Positions 22,001 to 36,658 of a stretch of DNA of 64,000 bases are shown here, one piece after another. Within the stretch, counting starts at the first letter, position 1, and the number at the start of each line of letters is the position of its first letter. The stretch comes from Ramazzottius varieornatus (Eukaryota > Tardigrada > Eutardigrada > Parachela > Ramazzottiidae). The notes beneath the pieces were generated by a model. That model worked only from the letters and a program-made list of their open reading frames with translations. It made no database searches and was not told the DNA's origin. The translations under genes and the position numbers were made by a program. The stretch spans positions 1,096,314 through 1,160,313 of the forward strand of contig BDGG01000015.1 of assembly GCA_001949185.1 (NCBI GenBank), written 5' to 3'.

Positions 22001-24377
22001 GGCGGGAACTTCTCAGTCAGGAAGGAGCGATGCCGAATACTTTGGTGCTGTGAAAGGCGCCCCGGAAACCCTTCGTTCGATGTTTGCCCGCCGTCCTGAC
22101 AAGTACGACGACATCTGTCTTCACCACACTCGAAGTGGCGCACGAGTGTTGGCCCTTGGGTAAAAGCTATTTCCTTCAGACATCTAATGTGTCAGGCCTG
22201 ATTCTTACTCGCAGTCGAGTTATGCATATCAGGTCGTAATGTGTTGTAGGCGGAAAAGTATGGGAAATATGTCGTCGTCGGCATTGCGAAGCCTTCGGCG
22301 GGACGATGTGGAATGCGACTTGGACTTTGTCGGCTTCTTGATCATCTCCACACCGCTGCGGCCAGAGTCGCAGGCCGTAGTGCAAGAGTTACTACAAGCC
22401 TCTCATCATGTAAGGCTATTTTTGGATTTATGCACTGTATCGCCAGCATTTTGTTCGCACTCCTTCCGTCAGCGCGCTAAAGTCTCTCTCCATAGATTAC
22501 GATGATTACCGGCGACAACGCGCTGACAGCTTGTCATGTCGCCAGCGAGCTGGCCTTCTGCCAAGAGAAGAGCAGCCTGATCTTCGAGCCGGCACAGAAT
22601 GGCTGGGAGAGCGTCCATGGCAGGCAGCTCCTTCCCTTTGAAACGGTCTTGGAGAAGGGTAGGGCCACCGATGACCTGTGCTTAACGGGTCCCGGCCTGG
22701 ACTTCATCCAAGCCAATTACGACCGCAGCCTCGTCAGGTCGGTCCTGCCCAAAGTCAAAGTCTTTGCTCGCTTCACACCCACTCAGAAAGAATGGCTCAT
22801 CAATGAGCTGAAACACTTGGGATTTGTGACTTTAATGGTGCGTTTAATTCTCCACATTACCACCCATTTCGTCTCAGCACAGACACTTGCCTCCTTCTAC
22901 TGAAACTAGCGGTTGTGTTTCACCGTAGAAATTCACATTCAGAATGTTCCTTAGGTCGGAGATGGCACCAACGATGTCGGGGTGAGCCAATACTAAAACA
23001 GTGATTCCGTTTGGAATTTTCTGGAATTTAGGAGTGTTTTTGGTGAAAATCGTTCGTTTTATGGGTGGTTTGTGGTAATTACAGGCACTAAAGCATGCCC
23101 ACGTGGGTGTGGCGCTGCTGCAGAAGTCTGTGGTTTCGGTGGAAAAGTTGAAAGCCAGCATGGCCGATTCGTCGGGAGGCGGCACTCTCGTTCCACTTCA
23201 GATGCCCCTCGATCCCGTTCAACAGAAAGAGAAGGACCTTCGCAAGAAGAAGGCCATTGCCACTCTCCCAACTCCACCGCCTCCCGTAAGACCTTCCAAA
23301 ATCCAGTAGAAGTAGAATGTCGAAATACTTCCAGAAACACTCAGACGATGGTTGGGAGCTTTCTGACCGACGAAGCTCAAGCCAGATTCAGGACGGCTTT
23401 TTGAAGTCATTTTATCTGATGTGAGTTTGTATTCATGACAGGGTCCCGGAAGGAGGCCAGCTGCGCAAAGGTCTTCGGCACAAGATCGTCAAGCTAAACT
23501 GCAGCAGATGGTCCAAGAGATGCAGGACGAGCAAGAAGTGACGGTGGTCAAGCTGGGTGATGCCAGCGTGGCCGCTCCCTTCAGCTCCAAGATTGGCAGT
23601 GTCCGAAGCGTTTGCGACATCATCAAGCAAGGTCGCTGCACGCTAGTGACCACACTGCAGATGTTCAAGATCCTGGCCCTCAACGCCTTGATCCTGGCAT
23701 ACAGCCAAAGCGTCCTGTACCTCAAGGGAGTCAAGTTTAGTGATACTCAGGCCACGCTGCAAGGACTCTTCCTGGCCGCCTGCTTCCTCTTCATCTCCCG
23801 CTCCAAACCTCTGACCGTCCTCAGTAGTCAGCGTCCGCTGGCGAACATCTTCAATGTCTATACATTGGTGACTGTTGTCTGCCAGTTCGCCATCCATTTT
23901 GGATGTTTGGTTTACCTCGTAACGACAACACTCTCCAAATATTACAGGTTGGTCTTTCCAACATATTTATTGTAAAAAATTCTAATAGGCTTCTTCTTTT
24001 GTTTTCAAAGTTTGCCAGCCGAGCTGGACTTGGAAGCGGAGTTCGCACCGAACCTTCTCAACACGGTGGTATATTTGATGTCGATGACGCTGCAGGTCTC
24101 GACTTTCCTGGTTAACTACCGAGGGCGACCCTTCATGGTTAGCTTACTGGAGAACCGTCCATTGGTGTACAGTATTGTGATCTCGCTTACGGGATTGTTT
24201 GCATTGGCATCCAACACAATGCCCAGTGAAATTCGAGATCAATTTCAGATAGTAGCCATCCCCGATGAGTTTGTTCCGGGAGTGGTGGGCGCTTTAGCTT
24301 TGGACATTTTTGCAGCCTGGTTCGTCGATAGAATTTTGATGCTGCTGTGTGGCGAAGGAAAGCTCAAACAGCGGTAG
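19097..24377 (+). CDS. ATP13A1: P5A-type P-type ATPase (ATP13A1 / Spf1 family)
   Basis: ER transmembrane-helix dislocase of the P5A class (family knowledge). Fifteen exons close to 1208 aa: 19097-19387, 19445-19540, 19635-19831, 19918-20146, 20307-20685, 20755-20939, 21042-21261, 21342-21585, 21977-22159, 22250-22409, 22496-22837, 22955-22981, 23085-23285, 23442-23947, 24011-24377. Key motifs: actuator LTGES; the P5A hallmark PPELPIELS in membrane helix 4; phosphorylation motif [15 protein letters not shown]; hinge GDGTNDVG (split over the 27-nt exon 12). [19 protein letters not shown] and [18 protein letters not shown] match ATP13A1 closely. The residue before GDGTND is Val, where vertebrates have Cys. 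An upstream in-frame ATG at 18971 would add 42 residues; 19097 (MEDGREN) is preferred by fit to the family. Intron 8 hosts a MITE. Confidence 0.96.
21672..21933. repeat. MITE-like element, family B, in ATP13A1 intron 8
   Basis: 262 bp including flanking TA dinucleotides. The terminal inverted repeats are perfect over 24 bp: CAGTCCTACCTGTGAGATGT at the left and its exact complement at the right. The interior has further palindromic GATCAGCTG motifs and no coding frame. The TA target site and CAGT ends fit a Tc1/mariner-type non-autonomous element. The perfect ends suggest a recent insertion. Confidence 0.85.
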
Positions 24378-26459
24378 GAACATCATCTTTCGTCATTTGG
24401 TTTTTGAACATTTCTTAAGCGGCTTCTTCGATTCTTGTTTATATTTGATGAACAATTAAATTTTGTAGCGTGACTATGTCGAATGTGAGGAGGTAGGGTG
24501 ACTAGGGTTCACTCTGTACAGTTGGATCAATTGGCAATTGGTATCGTTGGACAGAGCTTGTTGTTTTCGTCAAACGGATGCGCGCCGTGCCAATATTTAC
24601 AGTAGATGCCGCATAATGTGTCCTTTTACTCCGTAGCTCTTTTCGAAAAGGCTGAGGCCTACCTGACGTTGCCGGATCGAATGGAGGAAAAGCCATCATC
24701 AGGCTATTATCGATTGGTTGCGGGGATGGCAATGAAAGGCCAACATATGGTGCGCCACCTGTTTCCGACAGCGGACAATTTTCCCTCAATCGACGAGTGC
24801 GCTGTCGCCAGCGCGGGCTCGTCCTGGCTCGACATCCTCATCATCATTGGCAGTTTACGGGGAGCTAGCCATGTTCGCCTTATTAATGCGTGCGAAAGAC
24901 AGTATAGACATTAAAATTCTCTGGCCCAGGCGAGGGAGCAACAGCGATCGCGGTAGTCGTACCATATCGCTGAGTTTGTAACAAAATCGATCTCGCGCCG
25001 GCGTACTTGAGATGCCAGTAGTCTATTTGGCCTGCTGTTTGCCGTACACATCCAGCCTGGTGTTTCACACCAGTTCTTTCAATATCAAACTATACAATTA
25101 CGATGTCGAAGAACTCGTGTACTTGCACTACACGCGCCGAAATATCTTTTCACGGGCAACGAGGAAGGGCACTATGAAAATTACGCGCTCCGCCAGAGTG
25201 ATGGCTCCGCTAAGAATATCGCGGACGCGCTTCCGTTTACTATAACCGTTGTTTGACTTGACCAGCACTTGCAACCCCCTTACTGCACCATGGAGAATTT
25301 GCTAATTTCCACCAAATCAATCAGGGAATAGGCTCGACAGTCCCAGTGACCAGCAACTGTAACACTGTGAGCCGGGCCAAGCTGCCAGTGCCTCCCAGCA
25401 ATCATGACTGTTGCTGCAGCAGCCAGCTAGAGCCAGATAGGCCAATCGTACCGTTCCGTCCCTCCGTTTGAGTCAAGTATCGACGCCAACAGGCCAACAG
25501 GCACGGAGACTCGGTAGTCCGTACACAGGCACGGGTTGTCGGGCCTTGCTGCCGCACAGTGGCAATTTCTCCACCAGTTCGAGCAGGCTGCCATTGGCAC
25601 CAGTGTGTGTGTGTTGATAAGACGCGTTTGTCAGTCCGATTCATAATCTTCTTCCGTTAGAGTCCCTCTTTTTATGTGGACGATATAAACTTAAATTGCC
25701 TTGGAGTTGGAGGAGGGGACAAATTATCACTTAAACCTGTGGATCGTAACTTTGATGGGGCACATCTGTTGGTGTGCTTGGGTGCCGTGCTGTGTGGACG
25801 CTTGATCTATCCCTTTTTTCTGCGCTGCCATACCTGGCTGCCTGGCTGGTTGGATGTGTTTGAGTCACAGGAGGAAGAGCTAACACACAGCAGCTGGCAG
25901 CAATCGAACATTGCGCGCTGTGATAATCGAGGAAGTGACGATCCGGACTCCGGAGTGGAAGGGAAGACTACAGCTGCCTAATGCATTATCCTGTATGTAA
26001 TGTCATGTCATATGTCACCCATGTGTATATTCTCCGATCAAATGGCTGATCCCATCCTTTTCCTTCGCTGCATATAATCGTCCCTGTGCTTCATCTGTTT
26101 AACTTTTTAGTGATTGTACTCGAAGCTGGTGGGTTTTACGTGCATGACGTGACGCTTTCATCGTTCGCCAGTCTTGGGGCTTTCAGCAGGAAGTAAGCAC
26201 ACGCAGGAAGAGGAAGAGACATTGGGGCCTATCGCTCAGTGCAACAAATTGCTTATTATGCCAATGGCGTCTGAATAGCCCCTGTGCAGCCACTCTCCTC
26301 CCTCATCATTTGTCCCTCACGTTTAATCTCTCCTCTAGCCAAGGATCATCTGCTGGACCAAGCTGACGCTGGGGTTGAAACCAGGGATAAATTACCCGAC
26401 TCGAAGTGCGCTTTAATTGGACTACTCGTTCCGTTCTTCCAGCAGCCTTCTCACAAGAG
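24378..26459 (+). other. Intergenic region before calcineurin A
   Basis: 2.1 kb between two same-strand genes. An AATTAAA near 24455 may be the ATP13A1 poly(A) signal. Open frames at 24606-24914 and 25676-25981 (about 100 aa each) lack domains, splice continuity or family resemblance, so I do not call them. The rest presumably holds the calcineurin promoter and leader. Confidence 0.5.
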
Positions 26460-30080
<3,621 letters not shown>

Positions 30081-31491
30081 CGGTGGACAGCTCTGTTTTT
30101 TCTTGGCGCTGTTGGCTAGTCGAAGAAGAAGGCATGTGGCTTTCAAAGCTCCTAGCCATCGCCAGCAGGCCGTTAGTTAAAGGGCGAATACCCCCCTCTT
30201 CGTTCTGTGTATAGAATATTTTGCCCTGGTCATGAAAGAAGAAAAGAAGAAGAACATGTAATGCAGAGGAGATAGAGAAAACAAAGCTTTTTATGAATCT
30301 TTTCGAAGTAAATTTTTCTCTCTTTTCTTGTGCCCCACAGTGTCTGTCGCTCACAGCGACATACCGGCAAATCTCTCTTTTGGCGCGAGAGAAGTTTTTC
30401 GGTCGTCGGTCAGTCAGTCAGTCAGTCAGTTCAGGTTTTATTAATTATAGTCTTTTATATGTTATATTTCTTCGATGATTCATTGCTATGCCGGTAACAT
30501 TAGATTTTGACTTCTTAACTAATTAATATCAACTGAGTCCCACTGTTTTACGCGTTCTGTTGCATACGTTTTTCCTCTTTCTTTCACCCCCCTCTGCCAA
30601 TGGTTTATTCCAGCCTGAAGCCACACGCGTTTTGATCTGTGCTAGTCTTGGGTTTTTAATTGGTCTTTTTGATGGCTTCAGTTTTGTTGCTGCAGCCACG
30701 TTTATAGTCACAATGCGTTCGGTCCAACTTCAACCTGGTTTCCTGTAACAGTAGTAAGGCAGTTCATCAAAAAGCAGCACTTATTCGGTTTTTTTGACGT
30801 GGAGCAGCCGATAATGAATACAAAGTGCAGAGGTTTCTGGCAAAACTAGTCTCAAGTGGTAAAAGTTTCACTGTCTTGTGGTACAAAAGACGGCAGGTGG
30901 CTTTTCCGTAGTGGCATATTGGGTTTCACAACGTCGCCAGTACCTGTGGTATTGAATTTCCGCGCTGGCAAGACAAGGCTACGTGTTGTCTACTTCCGAC
31001 TCGTGTAGAGGCTAGCAGATGGGGCTGTATCCTGACTGATGCGACCGGGAGTAATTAGGGAGCTGGCTTCATCCAGCATGGCAGTTAGACTAGCCACATG
31101 TTTCCTGTCAGATAGAGGGGAGGAAAATTAAATAAATAATCATGAACCAGGCTGCAGCAAGCTGGGGCACAGACTTGAGGCCAGGCGCGCGCGTATTGAC
31201 TTGTCCAACCTGATCTCTTGCCTCCGCGTCTGCAGATTGTCCAGGAATGTGGTGGTGGGGCCTTGACTTAAGCTGCCATACGTGCTCTGTAAGGATAAAG
31301 AGGGATTATGCAATAACATGCTTGTCGAACTGGAAGCCATTCAAGGCAGGCTAGCGAGCTGTACAAGCACCCTCTCCCTTCCCCGTGACACATTGCACTG
31401 GCCGCTTGTTAATTGACAGGCTAAAGATTACAGTAGGCACTCCATGGATAATTTACAGAGGGATGATGATGAGGATGGGATCCCCAAGTGA
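30081..31491. other. Convergent 3' region (calcineurin / uncharacterised gene)
   Basis: 1.4 kb between two stop codons facing each other. It should contain both 3' untranslated regions. A GTCA microsatellite lies at 30409-30430. Small open frames have no recognisable features. Confidence 0.55.
30409..30430. repeat. GTCA microsatellite
   Basis: Five tandem GTCA units downstream of the calcineurin stop, probably within its 3' untranslated region. It is a simple repeat. Confidence 0.85.
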
Positions 31492-34400
31492 TTAGCTCAT
31501 GCAATTACTGTACATTACATCTTTCACTCGAAAGCCGCAGTTCACATCGGTACGCAATGCCTTGTTGTCCAACTTTACGCGGATATCGTGCCGACCTCGA
31601 ATATCAATCTCTAGCTCCTTATTGACCCGTTGTAGCGTTTTGATGTGAGGATGAAAGGCGTGCTTGTTGATCGTCCTCCATTCTACTTCATTGTCCCATG
31701 GTGCTCCATTGTTGCTGTGAACGTGATCGCAGAGAATCCTTGCATTCTTGGGCGTCACCAGGGCACTACGGAGCATGGAAACAAAGGAATTAGATAAACT
31801 GGAAAAATATCCTGATAAAATTATGGAAAATTCACAGACATTATTATTGGTGGTTAGATTTACAGTTCGGTACCTGGAAGTCCAGTTGATGTTGGTCAGT
31901 AAGCCGAAGGATGCGGTATCGAAGACAGCGGCCACAGGACAAACTGGTGTATTGGTCGAGTCGCCTGCGCCATCTTGATGAGGGCCATCTGCAGCGTGCA
32001 GTGACGTGTTGCGGAGAACTATCACGATACTCATGCTGGGGGCGTATTCAGCCGTTATGCAAGCAGTTCTCCCATCCAAGTAGCTACAGCAAAGTAAAGC
32101 AGTGAAAGCCAGCAAGTACTGGTGGGAAAAGGAGAGAGGGAATCTTACGGGTAAAAGTTGGTGGCCTGTGGAGCTTGATTGGCGTAAACGGACAAAGAGT
32201 CCTCCTTGGAGTCTCTGACGTCTTGCCTACGCAGGATGGTGCTTGGAAGTAGTGGCTAGATTAACAAGTTAACTACTGTCGAGAGATGGTCAAAGTGAAG
32301 CAGCAGACAGTCTCTGCTTACCCACGCGTGGAAGCCGTCTCCAGCAGCGGGGATGTCCGGAACAGCCATGTCAAGAATCTGTTCGGAAAAGAGCTTGCTG
32401 GTCGATCGGTGGGCTGGTCCGAAGGAGCGAATGGTCCAGCCGGTTTTTGAGCAGATCTTGGACGACAAGGACCATGTCATGGTGTTAGCCTTGTAGCGCG
32501 TGTCGGCATCTTCTGCACCGAGAGCCAAAGTTCCCCTCGCATCTAAAGAAGGACCATCTACTGTTAGCAAAACCTGGAAGATGGTTGTGGATGGCTTGAT
32601 GGGAGCAGCTTTCTCACTTACTCTGACTTTGACGGCGACCCAAAGAGCCAGCAGAGCCAATAGAGTCGGCTCGCTTGGCTGCAGGCTTACCGCTGGACGG
32701 TCGCTTGGTCTTCTCCAAGGGAAGCGAGAGATCGTAGGCATGCTCCTTCTTCTTCTTATAGACCGGGGCTGGTGTTGCCGAGGGCAAAAAACCTTTGGGC
32801 ACCTTCGCATCAGAGTCTCTCTCTAGGAAGCCTTTCAGCGCACCTTCGCTCAGCCGTTTCTCCTCCTTGCTGCGAGACAACCTCTTCTTGAAGCTTTCTC
32901 TCAAAGCTTTCGCACTGTTATCGCCGTCTGCTGCTTCTTCCTCGATGATGACCACGTCCGAGACATCCGACTCGCTGCTGCTCTCTCCCGACTCCGATAC
33001 TGATTCTTGGCGCTCTGCAGCTGCGGCCTCTTCGTCCTCTTCCTCCAGCAGCTGCGTGATAATGTCCAGTTCGCCAACCTCACTGCTGGTCCTCTCGGGG
33101 AACTGACCGGCTCCTTCGATCAGAGAACCAACCAGCGAAGTACGCATATTCCTGACTGTGTCGGAAACACCTCCGCCGAAGAGCAGCTGCTCCATTTCTC
33201 GCTGGAACTCTTCACAGCAAAAGTGCTGCAAAAGAAAGTAGAAACTCAACGAGGAAAGGCCCATAAACTGAACAAAGACGATTTCAAATGAGAATGCAAC
33301 TGACTTCCGGGTCAAAGACAAAGTCTTCCTCGTCCTTATGCAAGAGCTTGTAGCGGAACAGCTCTTTCAAGTCCATGAACTTAATTTCTTGCCTACACTT
33401 GTCACAATAGCCACGCATTAGCGCCAGGAAGAAATCTTGGGGCAAAGGCGGTTCTCCTTCGTCGACATATTCCTCAGGTAGTTCTTGCAAAGATCCGATA
33501 TGTTCCAGCTTGAGATAAGAATCTTCCTGTTGTAAGCGTTCACTCATGTAATCTCTATAGGCAGCACTTTGCTCATAGGCAAGCGAGGTTCTCAAGGCGT
33601 TGGACGTTCTGTCAGCAACGCCGTAATGCGTATCTTCCATATTCTGCCGGAAGAGTTGCTCGTCGAAGTTAATCTGGACTTGGTCCTTGACGTCGGCTGA
33701 CAAATGTGCGCCCCCTTCTTCAGGACTATCGTCATCCTCCAAATACTCCTCTTCTTCTTTAACCATGTGGTCACTGTAGGCCGGCCCTACTTTACCCTCG
33801 TCTTTGACTTTTCTCTTGATAACTCGAACAGCAGGTTTCGGGGAAAAGCCCAGTTCTTCTTCATCCTCCAGCTCTTCGATGTCGATGACGAAGCCTCCTT
33901 CGGCCTCTTTGGCCTTCTTTTCCTTCTTCTTCCGTTTGAAATTGTTCTGCTCGGCAAACTGGACATCAGAGGGCGACAGACCAAAACCGTTATCCTCTTC
34001 CTCATCCTCCTCCTCTTCAATAAGCTCTTCTTGCTCGACCAAGTTGAAGTCTCCCCGCGGAGTGCCATCAGAATTAAGAGCTTGCTTAGTCTTTTTCGTC
34101 CTTTTCGTCGTTACTTGCTTGAAGGCCGTTTCGTCATCGCCAAAGAACTCAAAGTCTTCGTCGTCTTCTTCAACCAGAATTTCGAAGCCATGTTGGTTAA
34201 TTCTTCGCGAAGGTTGCTTTTCTTCCTTGTATAACACCGTTCCGTCTTCTTTCCTATAAACGCCATCGTCACCTCGCTGCACCACTTCCCCATCGACATT
34301 CCTCAATACGCCGTCTTCACCAAGTTGAACACCAGCCAAAGCAAGACCATTTTGTGCGGAAGTCTTCGCTTCATCGTACAACGCGGTTCCATCTTCTCTT

Positions 34401-36321
34401 CTATACACACCGGTATCATCCCTCTGCACAACTTCCCCTTTCTCATCACGATAAACTCCATCCTCGTCCTTAAAGACTCCGGCTTTAGCCAGGGCTTTTT
34501 CGACACCGGGCTTTTCTTCTTGGAACAAGACAGTACCATTGGGGTTTCGATATAGGCCTTCCTTGTCCCGCTGAACAAGCTCACCATTCTGATTTCGCAT
34601 GACACCGGTCTCATCCCATTGAAGACCGGCTTTGGCCAGAGCTGCTTCAAGCGGGCTTCCCGGTTCTTGGAACAAGACGGCTCCATCAGGACTTCGATAG
34701 ATACCTTTCTGGTCCCGTTGTACCACATTTCCAGCTTCATTCCTCCATAAGCCATCCTCACCTTGACTTATGCCGGCTTTGGCCAGGGCAGCCTCCACTG
34801 GACGCTTCGGCTCCTGGAACAAGACAGTACCATCGGCGGCACGATAGACGCCCTTTCCGTCCCGTTCTACTATGTCACCGTTCTTGTCTTTGAAGCCACC
34901 AGCTTGGTCTGGCTGGATACCTGCTTGATGCAGACCTCGTTCGATCTTCCCTTTCTGTATCTCGGCTTGAAGAGCTTGCGCTTGGGTCTTGGGTTCCTCG
35001 GATAAGACGGTACCGTCTTGGCTGCGGTAGACACCATTGAGGTCCCGCTGGACAATGTTACCCTCCTTGTCTGTCAACAGACCAGTCCCATCTCGTTGAA
35101 TACCTGCTCGCTTCAAGCCTTTGTCGATTCGCTGTTTGATCATGTCAGCTTGCTGCACAGGACTTTGCACCAGTCTTTCCACAGCATGCGCTTTCATACT
35201 ACTCATTACGGCTTTGCCGTCAGGTCCTCGTCGAGCCATCTTCCTTCGTTGAATCGGGCGGTCGTCTTGCTCGTCTACGGCGGAATGTTGATGATCTTGA
35301 GGAAGCATTTGCCTTGAGTTATGAACGTGGTCGTCGCCAACGCACATCGAACTGTAGACGGATTGTACCCTGTGCGCATCGCTGATCCGGTGGCAAGACC
35401 CAGAGATGGAAGTTTGCGTACCGTCTCCTACCTGTAAGACTACTTCCTGTCGCTCGATACCTGCAAAGACCAAAGCAGCTACGTATGTACCAGCTAAGCT
35501 GGCGTCAAACTTGTTTGTGGGTTACCTGTTATAGGTCTTCGCAAAGCATCAACAGTCTGCCCACCCATCTCGAAGACTGCCTGACGAGTTTGTCTGCGGC
35601 GACCTCGCTTCGATACATGAACCTGCCGCGGATTCTGTAGTATGGGTACTGGACCAAAAGGACCAATGAAACGTTGACCTAGGGCGGCTCGCAGCGCTCC
35701 AAAGGGGTCATCTTCGTCAGAGTCCTCCTGGTTGGACAGACGTTTGCCGGCCAGGAAGCGGGCAAAGGCCGTGGATGTCAGTCGTCGGCCATTTTGAATG
35801 GAGGCAAAGCCCAGCTTCTGCAGTAGACTAGCGCTGAGATCAGTCTGCGCTGCTGTGCTGACTTGACTGACGACATGACCGAGAGCAGCGTGAGCATGAA
35901 TTTCAGCTTCGGCTTTGACATCAGGGAGTTCGCTGAGCGGAGTGCCACCGTCCGGACCGAATAAGGGATGGATCACATCTCGAATGGGCACTTTGATGAC
36001 ATCTGCGGCAGAACTAGGTTATTGTGGCCATGGCACCAATGTCCAAGCATCTGCAACAGGGGATGGCTTGGGAAATCATACTGACCTAACCTAGACAAGG
36101 ATCACTGTGGCATCGCTTCAGTAGGGCAGCTTGAGCCTCGGGCATCAGCCGGATATTCACAGTTCGCTCAGTACAAGAAGGAGCCCACTAACTGTCCTAA
36201 TTTCCTCCTTGACAACCATCTATGCTAGATGGATGAAACCTTCTTTTACCTTCTGCTCACACATGTCAAGAGGGACAAACAGATGACAGGTGTACCGACA
36301 CCCCAACAAGGAAAAGCTCAT
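31492..36321 (-). CDS. Uncharacterised 1405-aa protein with six ~49-residue tandem repeats
   Basis: I do not recognise this protein. Nine exons close in frame: 36250-36321, 36091-36187, 35526-36002, 33305-35460, 32622-33225, 32322-32542, 32149-32255, 31874-32083, 31492-31765. The Cys-containing N terminus (CRYTCHLFVPLDMC) lacks a clear signal peptide. Residues ~327-632 are six tandem repeats with core VVQRDxxGVYRxxDGTVL and a preceding A-LAKAGI helix-like segment. An acidic and Lys-rich stretch with KRKKKEKK follows (~640-800). Next comes a conserved-looking region with CDKCRQEIKFMDL and HFCCEEF cysteine pairs. A Ser/Glu-rich linker precedes a globular-looking C-terminal part of about 330 residues with several Trp and Cys. 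No membrane helix or enzyme motif is seen. The charged repeats and KKKRK-like runs suggest an intracellular protein. The start is the first ATG consistent with splicing; exons 1-2 are the least certain. Confidence 0.8.
34211..35128 (-). repeat. Six tandem ~147-bp coding repeats
   Basis: Within one exon of the uncharacterised gene, six consecutive units encode about 49 residues each (the second is slightly offset by an insertion). Conserved positions: G-x-[LVI]-[VQ]-[QE]-R-D, G-[VIL]-Y-R, D/N-G-[TA]-[VA]-L, and an ALAKAG-like lead. The nucleotide sequence has diverged between units more than the protein, which points to old duplication kept under selection. Confidence 0.85.
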
Positions 36322-36658
36322 GCAATCAGGGCTGGTCACCGCGGCCGGAAATAAATATGCGCCCTGCAGACAGAGGCACGTCGGGTAAGCACAATGGGAG
36401 AGTTCCAGGTCAATCAGCGATATATGCTTTTGATACCAGGGATTCCAGGTCTAATATATGCAGGATAGCTAGTTGAGTTAGATTAGCATGATCATAAATG
36501 GACAAAATGGTCCGAAATGCAAGGGGACAGCTGAATCAGAGCAACGACGGCACATGGGGACTTGAGAGAGCTCCTAAAAGTCTCTCTAATGATTGTTATC
36601 AACTTTTTATGCCTTTTCTATCACCGGTGTTGCACCCACAGGGCATTTAAGGAGGAAC
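36322..36658 (-). promoter_or_regulatory. Short tandem gap: lipid carrier 3' end / next gene's promoter
   Basis: 337 bp between the lipid-carrier stop codon and the ATG of the next gene on the same strand. It must hold one 3' untranslated region and the start of another transcript. A weak ATAAAA lies about 50 nt past the stop. No TATA or other clear promoter motif is evident. Confidence 0.45.

Noticed and set aside
24606-24914. 102-codon open frame after ATP13A1
   Set aside because: No start context, domain or splice partner; length expected by chance in 2 kb.
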